A DNA stretch of 64,000 bases from Lachnospiraceae bacterium KH1T2 (lineage in GTDB: Bacteria; Bacillota; Clostridia; Lachnospirales; Lachnospiraceae). Position 1 is the stretch's first letter. Each line of letters begins with the position of its first letter. Location of the stretch: the NCBI GenBank assembly GCA_900114405.1, contig FOSY01000004.1, forward strand, positions 124,001 through 188,000, given 5' to 3'. This document shows positions 26,464-36,110 of the stretch, piece by piece. The notes under the pieces were generated by a model that was given only the letters and a program-made list of their open reading frames with translations, did no database searches and was not told the DNA's origin. The position numbers and the translations under genes are program-made.

Positions 26464-26498
26464 AAAAGAAGCTGCAATTCAACTTTGCAGCTTCTTTT
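26464..26498. terminator. Bidirectional terminator downstream of the alarmone synthetase
   Basis: AAAAGAAGCTGCAA and TTGCAGCTTCTTTT are perfect inverted arms, with T-runs on both strands, directly after the stop of the gene at 26508. Confidence 0.85.
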
Positions 26499-26507
26499 AA
26501 TCTGTCA

Positions 26508-27233
26508 TTATTCAGCTTCGCCATACATTCTCTCTTTAAGAAGAGTTCTTTCAGCAGCAAGTTTTTGCTGCTCGATCTGCTCCTGCATCCCAGATTCCTT
26601 TGCCGTTGCAAAATCTCTGACCTCATCATTAAGCGACATCATCTTCGCATCAAGGTCTGAAACCATCTCGGCACATTCAAAAAGTTCTCTCTTAATATGT
26701 TCAGGCGCTTCGCCTTCAAATTTGTAATTGATCTTATGTTCAAGGCTTGCCCAAAAATCCATCGCTACTGTACGTATCTGGATCTCAACCTTCGTATCTA
26801 CGCAGCCATCAGAAAGAAAGATAGGAACTGTCACTATCATATGATAGCTCTTGTATCCGCTTTCTTTTGGATTTTTAATATAATCTTTGATTGAAAGAAC
26901 CTTGATATCGTTCTGATTAGCAAGCATCTCTGCTATATCATAGATATCAGAAGTAAATGAGCAGATAACTCTGATTCCTGCTATATCATTTACATACTTG
27001 ACCATATTCTCGATCGTCGATTCGTAGCCACGTCTTCTGAGCTTTTTAACAATACTCTCAGGCGTCTTGATCCTGGATTTGATATGTTCTATCGGGTTGT
27101 ACCTATGAACATGCTGAAATTCGTCATTGAGAATCTCAAGCTTTGTGTTAATCTCCTTTAATGCTGAATTATACAGCAAGATTATAGTCTTCCAGCTGTC
27201 AACACTATCATATGTCGCTTCTGTGTAATCCAT
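26508..27233 (-). CDS. relQ: Small alarmone synthetase (RelQ/YjbM type)
   Basis: The 241 residues contain only the RelA/SpoT synthetase domain: HIKSRIKTPESIVKKLRRRG, NDIAGIRVICSF, DYIKNPKESGYKSYHMIV and VEIQIRTVAMDFWASLEHKINYK, followed by a coiled C-terminal helix with many E and Q. It makes (p)ppGpp from ATP and GTP or GDP, with no hydrolase domain. Length and layout fit RelQ rather than RelP. The start is the ATG at 27231-27233 with GAGGG ahead. Confidence 0.9.
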   Translation of the reverse strand: MDYTEATYDSVDSWKTIILLYNSALKEINTKLEILNDEFQHVHRYNPIEHIKSRIKTPESIVKKLRRRGYESTIENMVKYVNDIAGIRVICSFTSDIYDIAEMLANQNDIKVLSIKDYIKNPKESGYKSYHMIVTVPIFLSDGCVDTKVEIQIRTVAMDFWASLEHKINYKFEGEAPEHIKRELFECAEMVSDLDAKMMSLNDEVRDFATAKESGMQEQIEQQKLAAERTLLKERMYGEAE

Positions 27234-27372
27234 ATGTCCCTCTTAAATATTCGGCGATCCCCATCGCCTTTATTTGGCTATCCCACAGCCTCCATGCATT
27301 GTATACAATAAGTTTATCACAAATATTTATACATTTCTATTATACCTATGAAGTTTTACAAACGTTTAATAA

Positions 27373-28899
27373 TCACTCAAAGGTAACCTTGAAACGTCTA
27401 TTTTTAATCTCGTCTATTTTTCCATGCCTTTTCAGAAATTCTATGATAAGATCCGGCATTTCTTCTGTACTGCTTAACTTAGTTTCGCTTTCTCCGATGG
27501 CATAGTATCCTCCGGTTCCGGTCGCTCTGTAATTGTTAGCTGCAAGGGTATACACCTTATCCATTATAACAGGTTCACCTTTCATTGTCAAAAGTTTAAC
27601 AACCCTTTCACCTACCGGCTTTCTGATGTCAAACTCATAGTCAAGGCCTGCCCAGAAGTCATAATTGTAATGCTCGATCTTTGGCTTAAGAAATGTGTCT
27701 GAAATAGCCGGCTTGCCATCTCTGATCTCAAGGTACTCCGCAGAGCGCTCAAGCGAGTCTTTGATAGTCTGGCCTGTAACAAACTTAATTGTCACCGTAT
27801 TCGCAAAAGGATAAATGTGAGCCACATCTCTGATGCTGATATACTTAGGAATTCCAAGAGCTTCATTTCCGAGACTCGCACAGGCAAAATCCGCTTTGCT
27901 GTACTCAAGCTCAACCTGATTAAAAAGATCAGCTACTTTACTGCCGTTCAAAGCGCACTCAAGTTTATCTTCCGGCTTGATCTCCTCCGCAAGCTCGCCA
28001 ATAGTCTGGTCAAGCCACTTCTGGATTTCTGCCTGCATAGGCTGAAGTCTTTCGAAAAGCCCCTCTCCATGAACGCTTCCGACCTTTACAAGCTTAGATT
28101 CAATGTCAAATCCATCTTCCTCTTCAAAAGCTTCAAGCTCGATATACTCTTTCGCCTGATCTGCCGGCTGAGCCGCATGCGTTCCGCTTATTTCCACTGA
28201 AGGGATCGACATATGCTGATGCCCTGTGAGAAGTATGTCAAACCCGAGCTTTTCGCACATTTCACACGCTACATTTTCTCTTGTGTCTGCAAGCGGCTTA
28301 CCTGTTTCAAGATCTTTCTCAAAACCACCGTGGTAAATGCAGACAGTTATATCTGACTCTTCCTTAAGCTTTGCAAGCTCAGCTCCGGCAGCTGCTATTG
28401 GCTCTGTAACTTCAAGTTCTGTAAGGTTTTCTTCTCTTTCCCAAAGATTTACATAATCAGTTACCACACCCGTTATGCCTACTCGAAGTCCATTTGAAAG
28501 AGTGTGTACTGTAGATTTTTCGATCTTTAATTCTCCACGCTTATCGACCACATTTGCGCAGAGGCAGCGTGCATTCATAGCATTCAGATAATTCTTTATT
28601 TCATCATATCCAAAGTTGAAATCATGATTACCAAGTGTGAAGTAGTCACACTTCATTTCATTGAAGCCCTCTGCGATAGGATGAAAATCATACTTGTCTT
28701 CATTGCTCAAAAAATACTGTGAAAGCGGTGTTCCCTGAAGGCTGTCGCCGCCATCGATGACCAACGTTTCTCCATCTTTCTCAATCTGTCCTGCAATATT
28801 CAAAAGACCTGAGTTTTCAGGCGAATTTGTCGGATAGTTAAACGGAAGTACATGACCATGTGTATCTGATGTAAATATTATTTTAAGTTTTCTGTTCAT
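27373..28899 (-). CDS. Metallophosphoesterase / 5'-nucleotidase, cytoplasmic
   Basis: The 508 residues match the UshA/YfkN family: metallophosphatase motifs FTSDTHGH, GGDSLQG, LGNHDFNFG, and GHQHM, then the C-terminal 5'-nucleotidase domain with NTVTIKFVTGQ and TGTGGYYAIG. There is no signal peptide, unlike the secreted relatives. It hydrolyses nucleotide 5'-phosphates or related phosphate esters. It follows the phosphonate-type transporter genes but a terminator separates them, so a shared role in phosphate supply is only suggested. Confidence 0.88.
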   Translation of the reverse strand: MNRKLKIIFTSDTHGHVLPFNYPTNSPENSGLLNIAGQIEKDGETLVIDGGDSLQGTPLSQYFLSNEDKYDFHPIAEGFNEMKCDYFTLGNHDFNFGYDEIKNYLNAMNARCLCANVVDKRGELKIEKSTVHTLSNGLRVGITGVVTDYVNLWEREENLTELEVTEPIAAAGAELAKLKEESDITVCIYHGGFEKDLETGKPLADTRENVACEMCEKLGFDILLTGHQHMSIPSVEISGTHAAQPADQAKEYIELEAFEEEDGFDIESKLVKVGSVHGEGLFERLQPMQAEIQKWLDQTIGELAEEIKPEDKLECALNGSKVADLFNQVELEYSKADFACASLGNEALGIPKYISIRDVAHIYPFANTVTIKFVTGQTIKDSLERSAEYLEIRDGKPAISDTFLKPKIEHYNYDFWAGLDYEFDIRKPVGERVVKLLTMKGEPVIMDKVYTLAANNYRATGTGGYYAIGESETKLSSTEEMPDLIIEFLKRHGKIDEIKNRRFKVTFE

Positions 28900-28926
28900 T
28901 ATTTTCTCACTATTTTTATAATTACA

Positions 28927-28955
28927 AAAGCGAAGCGTATTATCCGCTTCGCTTT
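28927..28955 (-). terminator. Terminator of the phn-type transporter operon
   Basis: AAAGCGAAGCG and CGCTTCGCTTT are perfect inverted arms across seven bases, ending with TTTTG on the minus strand, ten bases after the stop at 28965. Confidence 0.8.
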
Positions 28956-28964
28956 CTAAATTTT

Positions 28965-29774
28965 TCAGCCTCTTGCGAGCTTTACTCTGATCTTAGTTGA
29001 TATATACTCGATGATCAATACTAACACGATGAGTCCGGCAAGTATAGAACCTGTCTCATTCCAACGATATGAATTCATCGCAAAGATAAGCGGTGCACCT
29101 ATACCACCGGCTCCAACGATACCAAGTACTGTAGCATCTCTAAGGTTGATGTCAAATCTATAAATTGCAGTTGATGCAAAATTAGGCATAAGCTGCGGAA
29201 GGATTCCATATCTTATCTTCTGCCATGTTGTACATCCTGCCGCGTCGAGAGATTCAAGGATTCTTGTATCAAGATCCTCAATTGCCTCGATATACATCTT
29301 AGTTACCATTCCGACTGAGCAAAGAGACATTGTAAGAAGTCCCGCAAATGCGCCTGGTCCTGTAACTCGGATGAACATAAGTCCATAAACAAGTGATGGA
29401 ACTGTACGGATTGCCATTATAAGCATTCTTCCTATAAATGCAACCGGCTTAGGTGAAAGGTTTGATGCTGTAATAAAAGCAAGCGGTATAGAAATTATAG
29501 CACCAACTACTGTACCCATGAAAGCAATACACATTGTTTCCAGAAGAAGGTATGGCACACCATTCTTTGTAAAGTTCCACAGAAGCTTTGTATCCGGATG
29601 GAAAATTCCTGAAAGGATATTCAATGCAATCTTGGCACCATTCTGATTTGTTCCGCTGGTTTCCACAGCTGTTGCACTCCAGACCATAAGGCCAACTACT
29701 ATAACTGCCAATATAAGCTCAAATACCCAATTTTTCGGACGGGCTTCGTAAGCTTTTTTAATTCTTTCGTTCAT
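28965..29774 (-). CDS. phnE: Phosphonate/phosphate-type ABC transporter permease
   Basis: The 269 residues have about six hydrophobic segments and the permease loop GCTTWQKIRYGILPQLMP (EAA-type motif) that contacts the ATPase, as well as GIVGAGGIGAPL, typical of PhnE. It is the second of two adjacent permease genes and likely pairs with the first as a heterodimer. Substrate could be phosphonate, phosphite or phosphate; no C-P lyase gene is in the window. Confidence 0.9.
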   Translation of the reverse strand: MNERIKKAYEARPKNWVFELILAVIVVGLMVWSATAVETSGTNQNGAKIALNILSGIFHPDTKLLWNFTKNGVPYLLLETMCIAFMGTVVGAIISIPLAFITASNLSPKPVAFIGRMLIMAIRTVPSLVYGLMFIRVTGPGAFAGLLTMSLCSVGMVTKMYIEAIEDLDTRILESLDAAGCTTWQKIRYGILPQLMPNFASTAIYRFDINLRDATVLGIVGAGGIGAPLIFAMNSYRWNETGSILAGLIVLVLIIEYISTKIRVKLARG

Positions 29775-29786
29775 TTTGCTTCTCCC

Positions 29787-30608
29787 TTATACAAGCTTCT
29801 TTCGAGCCGCACGGCTTATCGATTCAATGATAAATACTGTTACAAAGAGCGCTACAAGTATCATTCCTACAGATGAGTACTCTTTCCAGCCGATTTTTTC
29901 ATTAAGGATAAGTCCGATACCACCAGCGCCTACATAACCGAGGATAGCTGCATAACGCACGTTTCCTTCAAAGTTGAAGAGGCAGTTTGAAAGGTACATA
30001 GGAAGAACCTGAGGTATGATCGCGCTGATGAATGCTCTTGTCTTAGTCGCACCCATAGCTTCCATAGCTTCGAAAGCTCCCATATCTACTGTCTCGATTT
30101 CCTCATATGTAAGCTTGCCGATATACGCAAACGAGAAAATCGCGATAGCTGTTGTACCTGCAAGTGTTCCAAGTCCAAAAATATATGTAGCGATAAGTGC
30201 AGAAACAAGTGTCGGAAGTGTACGAACGATTCCAAGGAAAAGACGTACTACTGCAACAACCGCTTTATTAGGAATTACGTTTGTAGACGCAAGCATTGCA
30301 AACGGAACTGCTGCAAGTGAACCGATGACAGAGCCAAGAAGTGACATCTTGATCGTGTCAAAAAGCGGTCCCCACACCTGAGAAAGATACTCAATTTTTG
30401 GCGGGAACATTTCACCTAAAATTACAAAGAACTGATTTATTCTCTTTACGAGAACTGCCATATCAAATCCTGTAATTTTAATTGAAAGGATAAGCATAGC
30501 CAAAACTACAATTACAACGATCGGTGTTCTGGATGCCTTCTGCTCTACACTTTTTCCATTCGGAAGAGTATAAGTCTTCGGGCGAAAAATCTTATCATAA
30601 ATACTCAT
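29787..30608 (-). CDS. phnE: Phosphonate/phosphate-type ABC transporter permease
   Basis: The 273 residues are a paralogue of the next gene, with the coupling motif MGATKTRAFISAIIPQVLP and the ending ILGYVGAGGIGLILNEKIGW. About six membrane helices follow a short cytoplasmic start. The start codon overlaps the phnC stop by a single base and the gap to the second permease is 12 bases, so the three are one unit. Confidence 0.9.
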   Translation of the reverse strand: MSIYDKIFRPKTYTLPNGKSVEQKASRTPIVVIVVLAMLILSIKITGFDMAVLVKRINQFFVILGEMFPPKIEYLSQVWGPLFDTIKMSLLGSVIGSLAAVPFAMLASTNVIPNKAVVAVVRLFLGIVRTLPTLVSALIATYIFGLGTLAGTTAIAIFSFAYIGKLTYEEIETVDMGAFEAMEAMGATKTRAFISAIIPQVLPMYLSNCLFNFEGNVRYAAILGYVGAGGIGLILNEKIGWKEYSSVGMILVALFVTVFIIESISRAARKKLV

Positions 30609-31363
30609 TAAGCTTTCACTCCTTCACTCTTGCCCTTGTAGATTCTGTCGAGAACTTCATCAGTAACATTCGCTGAAGGACCATCATATACGATCTCACC
30701 TGCGCGGATACCGATCACACGATCTGCATATTTAAGAGCAAGGTCAACGTGATGGATGTTGATAAGAACTGAAATATTCATATCCTTATTGATTCGCTTG
30801 AAGTCGTCCATTACCTGAGTTGCAGTTACAGGGTCAAGTGCAGCTACAGGCTCATCTGCAAGGATTATCTGCGGGTTCTGTGCAAGTGTTCTTGCAAGTG
30901 CTATTCTCTGCTGCTGACCACCTGAAAGCTGATCTGTTCTTACGAATGACTTATCAAGGATTCCAACTTTATCAAGACATTCCATAGCTTTGAGCTTTTC
31001 TTCTTTTGTGAAGATACCAAAAGCTGCACGATACCATGGAATCTCAGGAACGAATGCTGTAAGTACGTTCTTTATAACTGTAGTTCTTGTAATAAGGTTG
31101 AATGACTGGAAGATCATACCTATCTTACGTCTGAACTGACGGAGTGCTTTACCCTGAAGTGACATTACATCAACGTCATCAACTGTGAGCTTACCGCCTG
31201 TTACATCATGCATACGGTTGATAGTACGGATAAGTGTTGACTTACCTGCACCTGAAAGACCGATGATCGCAACGAACTCGCCCTGCTCGATCTCGAGATT
31301 GATATTCTTCAATCCAACAAATCCATTAGGATATTTCTTTGTGACATTCTCAAATTTAATCAT
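30608..31363 (-). CDS. phnC: Phosphonate/phosphate-type ABC transporter ATPase
   Basis: The 251 residues carry Walker A GLSGAGKST, the Q-loop MIFQSFNLI, the signature LSGGQQQR, Walker B IILADEPVAALDP and the switch HHVD. The PhnC subfamily is supported by ITRTTVIKNVLTAFVPEIPW. It drives import by the two permeases beside it and the lipoprotein encoded upstream. Confidence 0.93.
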   Translation of the reverse strand: MIKFENVTKKYPNGFVGLKNINLEIEQGEFVAIIGLSGAGKSTLIRTINRMHDVTGGKLTVDDVDVMSLQGKALRQFRRKIGMIFQSFNLITRTTVIKNVLTAFVPEIPWYRAAFGIFTKEEKLKAMECLDKVGILDKSFVRTDQLSGGQQQRIALARTLAQNPQIILADEPVAALDPVTATQVMDDFKRINKDMNISVLINIHHVDLALKYADRVIGIRAGEIVYDGPSANVTDEVLDRIYKGKSEGVKA

Positions 31364-31403
31364 TTTTTCCTCACTGCTTCGTATTACTTATTTTTATGCA
31401 GTA

Positions 31404-31436
31404 AAAGAGGAGGCGATGAAACCTTGCCTCCTCTTT
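31404..31436 (-). terminator. Hairpin between phnD and phnC
   Basis: AAAGAGGAGGC and GCCTCCTCTTT form an 11-pair stem across 11 bases, ending with TTTTAC on the minus strand. Placed inside the operon, it should limit transporter mRNA relative to the binding protein, which is often needed in excess. Confidence 0.7.
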
Positions 31437-31464
31437 GAAACGGCACTTCTAAATTATTTAAAGA

Positions 31465-32535
31465 TTACTGAGCTGAAAGACTCTGAAGGAACTTCTGAGC
31501 CTCACGCTCTGAATCGTAGTCGCTGTCATTTGCTGCTACATAGCCCTGGTGGCTGTAGATAGCGATAACTTCCTTACCTTCGTCTGTATTACCAATGTTG
31601 ATCAATGCCTGCTGAAGAGCACTCTTGAAGCCTGCATCCTGCATAACTTCTGATGACTTGCTGACAGAGATAGTGTCGTTGTAAATTCCGTCAGTAACAC
31701 CGATTACATTAGTATCATCCCAAATGCTGTTTGACATTGCGTAGTCGCCTGTCCACTTATCCTCATAGTCGCGGCGAGCGTCTGCATAACAGCAAAGTAC
31801 GTCGATCTGACCTGAAGCAAGTCTTGCAAATGCGCTGCCGTAAGAATCAGACTGTACAGCATGAGAAAGATCTAAAACGCTCTTTCCATACTTATCCTTA
31901 AGCCAGAGTGAAGGATAGATGTAACCTGCTGATGAAGAAGAGTTCATAACGCTCCAGTTAGCGCTGTCGATGTCTTCCCATGTAAGCTCTTCACCTGCAT
32001 TTACCTTTGCAGCAAGCTCCTGACCCTTTTCAGAAGGTCCTGCTATCATAAGTGCTCTGTAGTATGTAACCTGCTTATCAGTTGCCTGTGTTGGCTTCTG
32101 ATCATTCCAGTCCTTAGCACTATCGGAATCAATTGAAAGTCCATCTCTTGTAGCTGTAAGAAGAACTTCTGCTCCATCGTCATAAAGAACATAAGTACCA
32201 CCTGGAATAAATCCCATATCAGTAGTTCCTGCTGTAAGTGCTTCACCTACTGCTTCGAAGCTTGTACCAACTGTGATATTGACATTGTTGATATCATATC
32301 CAAGCTTACTCATCTCAGACTTGAGCATGTCCTTAAGCGGCTCAGTTGCTGTAACGATCTCGTCAGGCTCACGTGAAGGTACGAATGCAATGTTAAGGTC
32401 TTCTACTACCTTATTTCCATTAGCAGCTTCAGTTGATCCTGCAGAAGATGACGCAGATGATGATCCTGATCCACAACCTGTAAGCATTCCAGTAACCATT
32501 GCGCCTGTAAGCAGCATAGCCATTAATTTTTTCAT
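31465..32535 (-). CDS. phnD: Phosphonate/phosphate-type substrate-binding lipoprotein
   Basis: The 356 residues begin MKKLMAMLLTGAMVTGMLTG then the lipobox cysteine, so the mature protein is anchored to the membrane by lipid. The PhnD pattern follows: LNIAFVPSREPDEIVTATEPL, VGTSFEAVGEALTAGTTDMGF and a STSAGY-like segment MNSSSSAGYIYPSLWL. The ATG at 32533-32535 has AGGAGG ahead. It is the first gene of the transporter operon. Confidence 0.9.
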   Translation of the reverse strand: MKKLMAMLLTGAMVTGMLTGCGSGSSSASSSAGSTEAANGNKVVEDLNIAFVPSREPDEIVTATEPLKDMLKSEMSKLGYDINNVNITVGTSFEAVGEALTAGTTDMGFIPGGTYVLYDDGAEVLLTATRDGLSIDSDSAKDWNDQKPTQATDKQVTYYRALMIAGPSEKGQELAAKVNAGEELTWEDIDSANWSVMNSSSSAGYIYPSLWLKDKYGKSVLDLSHAVQSDSYGSAFARLASGQIDVLCCYADARRDYEDKWTGDYAMSNSIWDDTNVIGVTDGIYNDTISVSKSSEVMQDAGFKSALQQALINIGNTDEGKEVIAIYSHQGYVAANDSDYDSEREAQKFLQSLSAQ

Positions 32536-32586
32536 AATTCCGATTTTCCTCCTAAGAATACAGAATACACACAAATTTCCTAAGAT

Positions 32587-32632
32587 ATAATAAGGTCTTT
32601 AAGCATAAATTACAAGTTTAAATTTGTAATTT
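32587..32632 (-). promoter_or_regulatory. Promoter of the phnD operon with a palindrome over the -35
   Basis: TTGTAA (32610-32615) and TATTAT (32587-32592) are spaced 17 bases. The -35 lies inside a palindrome with nine-base arms AAATTACAA (32607-32615) and TTGTAATTT (32624-32632), a good candidate operator. The regulator is not next to it. Confidence 0.6.
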
Positions 32633-32753
32633 ATTTATAAAACTCGCTAAATATCAAGCTCTTTTGCCTCATACTTTTAAAAAGTTTATTAACAATAACT
32701 TTGTCAAGTAGAAAATTTGATAATATCATGTTATTATTTTATTGTTTGCTATG

Positions 32754-32781
32754 TTTACACAGAAGTACAAAATCGTATAAT
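32754..32781 (+). promoter_or_regulatory. Promoter of the plus-strand lipoprotein gene
   Basis: TTTACA (32754-32759) and TATAAT (32776-32781) are spaced 16 bases, 25 bases before the lipoprotein start. A second possible promoter (TTGTCA at 32701) lies further upstream. Confidence 0.6.
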
Positions 32782-32805
32782 TTGTACATTTATATGGAGG
32801 CTATT

Positions 32806-33591
32806 ATGAGAAAAATTAATGTATCAAAGACTGTTGCCGCTGTTATCAGCGCAAGCATTCTTGCTATGAGCCTTACAGCTTGTGGTTCTACAACACCTAC
32901 TGCTTCTACAGCCGCTTCTACTGAGGCTGCATCTACTGAAGCTGCATCTACCGAAGCTGCTTCTACTGAGGCTGCTTCTACTGAGACAGAAGAAGAGACA
33001 GAGGCTGAGAGCGAGGAAGCAAGCGAGGAAGCTTCTACTGAGGAAGTTTCAGCTGACGAAGTTTCAGCTGACGAAGTATCTTCTAATGAAGCTGAAGTCA
33101 GCGATGATGAGTCTAATACAGATATCACAGCAGGTACAACAGACGCTGACGGAAACTACTACTGCTCAGCTGTTCTCGGAAAGGGCGCTGTTGATGCTAC
33201 AGTTACAGCAACAGGTTCTTCAATCGTAAATAACGATTCTTCATCTGCATCAGCTATCGGCGATACAGGTTCTACAGCTCTTAAGGATGCAAGACTTAAG
33301 TATCTTACAGAGGAAAACGACGGCGATAAGGATGCTGCAAAGGATGATCTCGAAGATTACGAAGCAGATGCACCAAGCGAAGATGTAAAGAAGGCTATCA
33401 AGGTTTATGCTGATGACCTCGGAAAGCTTTTCAATCAGTTTGGTATAACTGCATATGATCTTTCATCTCCATATGACAGTGATTCTGATTACGTTGAATA
33501 TGATGTTTACACAAACGAAGGCAAGCTCTTCTACCTTGACATCACACTCACAAACGGCGCTGTTGACAGCATCGATTTCAACGAAGAATAA
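32806..33591 (+). CDS. Lipoprotein with STEAA repeats and an acidic spacer
   Basis: The 261 residues start MRKINVSKTVAAVISASIL and reach a lipobox LTAC at about residues 23-26. Then come five or so copies of the five-residue repeat AASTE, followed by an acidic E/S run and EVSADEVSADEVS repeats, a disordered spacer that would hold the globular part off the membrane. The C-terminal 150 residues (YYCSAVLGKGAVDATVTATG onwards) form a small folded domain I do not recognise, with an FMN-binding-like or PepSY-like feel that is not strong enough to name. Start chosen at ATG 32806 with GGAGG ahead. Confidence 0.75.
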   Translation: MRKINVSKTVAAVISASILAMSLTACGSTTPTASTAASTEAASTEAASTEAASTEAASTETEEETEAESEEASEEASTEEVSADEVSADEVSSNEAEVSDDESNTDITAGTTDADGNYYCSAVLGKGAVDATVTATGSSIVNNDSSSASAIGDTGSTALKDARLKYLTEENDGDKDAAKDDLEDYEADAPSEDVKKAIKVYADDLGKLFNQFGITAYDLSSPYDSDSDYVEYDVYTNEGKLFYLDITLTNGAVDSIDFNEE

Positions 33592-33616
33592 TTTTTTATA
33601 CGAGCTTCAAATATAA

Positions 33617-33647
33617 AATTCCGGCAGCCGAAAAGCTGCCGGAATTT
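33617..33647. terminator. Bidirectional terminator between the lipoprotein gene and the hydratase gene
   Basis: ATTCCGGCAGC and GCTGCCGGAAT are perfect arms across six bases, followed by TTTTTT on the plus strand and TTTTAT on the minus strand. Confidence 0.85.
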
Positions 33648-33649
33648 TT

Positions 33650-35932
33650 TTAGCCTATTTTATTATAATTTATCAGGCATCCGTCAAGGATGATCTGTCT
33701 TTCATCGTCTGTAAGTGCTCCAAGCGTAAGATCAAATCCTACCAACTCACTGCCCTTTACAGCATATGCTTTAATAAGTTCAGCCTTTTCCTCAACAAGT
33801 TTGCGGACTCCCGGAACATAAATATAGTCAAGATTCTTAAATGGAAGTTCACCCTCCTTGATGATGAATGGAAGCATTCCCCAGTTGATGAGATTGCTTC
33901 GGTAACGCTTAGTTGCGTACTCATTTGCAATATTTGCCCAGCCTCCAAGTACCTTCTGACAAGAAGCAGCCTGCTCACGCGCGGAGCCATCACCCGGTTT
34001 TACTGCAAAGATCGTAGAACCTACGCCTGTATTTTCCCATGACATATCTGCAAATTTAGAGCGGATAGTCTCCAAAACCTTAGGGATCTCAGCAGAGGCT
34101 TCTACTGCCTTCTCCATCGCTGTCACGCCTTCTTCTCTTGCCTTTTCGTAAGCCTGCACTTCCTTCGCACGTCCTACATACTCAGGATCTTTCCTTGAAA
34201 GTGTGAACTCTGCAAGTCCGAGCGGATTCGAACGATATGAAGAAGTTTCGCCTGAAGGGATAAGCTCATCTGTAGTAGTTACCGGATCGTGAATCTCTGA
34301 AACCACTTTAAGAAGGAGATTATCTGTAAGCGGTACCATTTCAGGCCAATCCTTGATGTTTGGTCCGAGGATCAGCTGCTCATCTGCGTTTGCACTTCCT
34401 TTAGAGTCAAAAACTCTTCTTTCGTAGATCTTGCTGTCGTAGAAATACTTATATTTTCCGATTTCAACATCCATATCAGCCGCAGATGTAAGGATTCCCT
34501 TATTTGCTGCAGTAGCTGCGATAGAACGTGCATCCATAAGTGCAACTGAAGAGATCTGACCGTTCTGAACCTTAGAACCTTCACGGTTAGGGAAGTTTCT
34601 TGTTGAATGACGGATAGAGAATGCGTTGTTTGAAGGAGTATCTCCCGCACCAAAGCAAGGTCCGCAGAAGCATGTCTTAACAACTACTCCGGCATCAACA
34701 AATTTACTTACAGCACCATTCTTTACAAGCTCAGCATATATCGGCATTGACGCAGGATATACACTCATCGTGAAGGCATCACTTCCAATGTCTGCACCAT
34801 TGAGGATATCAGCTGCCGCACAGAGATTTTCGAATCCACCGCCGGCACAGCCTGCGATAACTCCCTGATCTACAAGGAATTTACCGTTACGGATCTTGCT
34901 GTGAAGGTCAAACTTCACTTTATCGCCGAATGATACCTTAGCTCTCTTTTCAACATCAATGAGGATGTCTGAAAGATTCGCGTTTACCTCATCGATCGTA
35001 TAAGCATTTGAAGGATGGAACGGCATAGCGATCATCGGACGTATCGCAGAAAGATCAACCTTTACAAGCTCATCATAATATGCGATATCAGCAGGATTCA
35101 GCTCTTTATACTCACTTTCTCTGCCGTGGATCGCATAGAATTCGCGGATGTTCTCATCAGTTCTCCATATTGATGAAAGACATGTAGTCTCTGTGGTCAT
35201 TACGTCGATTCCTATACGGAAATCAGCCGAAAGCTTCGAAACTCCCGGTCCAACGAACTCCATGACTTTATTCTTTACGATACCGTCCTTGAACAGATTT
35301 CCAATAAGGGCAAGTGCCACGTCCTGAGGTCCTACTCCATAGACCGGCTCACCTTCAAGGTATATCGCAACAACATCCGGATAATTGATGTCATAGGTCT
35401 GAGAAAGAAGCTGCTTAACAAGCTCCGGCCCACCTTCGCCCATAGCCATTGTTCCCAGCGCACCATATCTTGTGTGAGAATCAGAGCCAAGTATCATCTT
35501 TCCGCAGCCTGAGAGCATCTCACGCGCATACTGATGAATTACAGCCTGATGAGGAGGTACGTAAGTTCCACCGTATTTCTTTGCTGCTGAAAGCCCGAAA
35601 ACATGGTCATCCTCGTTAATAGTTCCTCCAACTGCACAAAGGGAGTTGTGACAGTTCGTAAGAACATAAGGAATCGGGAATTTTTCAAGTCCCGATGCTC
35701 TTGCTGTCTGTATAATTCCGACATAGGTTATATCATGAGAAGTTATACAGTCAAACTTGATCTTGAGCTCTTCCATTGATTCCGAGGTATTATGATCTTT
35801 CAATATTCCATAGGCAATCGTGCCTTTTTTGGCCTCTTCCTTTGAAACACCGACATTTTCAGACGCCTGCAGGATTTCCACACCATTCTTTAAGAAAACT
35901 CCGCCGCCATTAACCTTTATTGCGTCAACCAT
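33650..35932 (-). CDS. Aconitase-family hydratase
   Basis: The 760 residues keep the aconitase architecture with the [4Fe-4S] ligands visible as GCAGGGFEN and [15 protein letters not shown], substrate residues [20 protein letters not shown] and [14 protein letters not shown], and a C-terminal swivel domain ([14 protein letters not shown]). It resembles the YbhJ/aconitase-A-like hydratases of clostridia. Citrate/isocitrate isomerisation is likely, but other hydroxyacid dehydrations cannot be ruled out. It is a single-gene unit with an AGGAG site. Confidence 0.85.
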   Translation of the reverse strand: MVDAIKVNGGGVFLKNGVEILQASENVGVSKEEAKKGTIAYGILKDHNTSESMEELKIKFDCITSHDITYVGIIQTARASGLEKFPIPYVLTNCHNSLCAVGGTINEDDHVFGLSAAKKYGGTYVPPHQAVIHQYAREMLSGCGKMILGSDSHTRYGALGTMAMGEGGPELVKQLLSQTYDINYPDVVAIYLEGEPVYGVGPQDVALALIGNLFKDGIVKNKVMEFVGPGVSKLSADFRIGIDVMTTETTCLSSIWRTDENIREFYAIHGRESEYKELNPADIAYYDELVKVDLSAIRPMIAMPFHPSNAYTIDEVNANLSDILIDVEKRAKVSFGDKVKFDLHSKIRNGKFLVDQGVIAGCAGGGFENLCAAADILNGADIGSDAFTMSVYPASMPIYAELVKNGAVSKFVDAGVVVKTCFCGPCFGAGDTPSNNAFSIRHSTRNFPNREGSKVQNGQISSVALMDARSIAATAANKGILTSAADMDVEIGKYKYFYDSKIYERRVFDSKGSANADEQLILGPNIKDWPEMVPLTDNLLLKVVSEIHDPVTTTDELIPSGETSSYRSNPLGLAEFTLSRKDPEYVGRAKEVQAYEKAREEGVTAMEKAVEASAEIPKVLETIRSKFADMSWENTGVGSTIFAVKPGDGSAREQAASCQKVLGGWANIANEYATKRYRSNLINWGMLPFIIKEGELPFKNLDYIYVPGVRKLVEEKAELIKAYAVKGSELVGFDLTLGALTDDERQIILDGCLINYNKIG

Positions 35933-36065
35933 TCACACCTCTCCTTTTATCTTCTAAACTTTTCTGCAAGAGTGCCAATTCTGACGACTCTTTTACTTTT
36001 ATCCACTATTTTACTCTATTACGTTAAAGAAATAAAGTCCTTTATCAAAAAGCTTTTTATACACA

Positions 36066-36098
36066 AAATGCCCACAGAGCTTTGCTCCATGGGCATTT
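36066..36098 (-). terminator. Terminator of glgP
   Basis: AAATGCCCA with TGGGCATTT plus an inner GAGC/GCTC pair, ending with TTTTGTG on the minus strand, 13 bases after the stop. Confidence 0.75.
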
Positions 36099-36110
36099 AT
36101 TAACAGTTAT

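Noticed and set aside
32882-33229. Leucine-rich open frame inside the lipoprotein gene
   Set aside because: It is the shifted reading of the AASTE repeats and has no start signal of its own.
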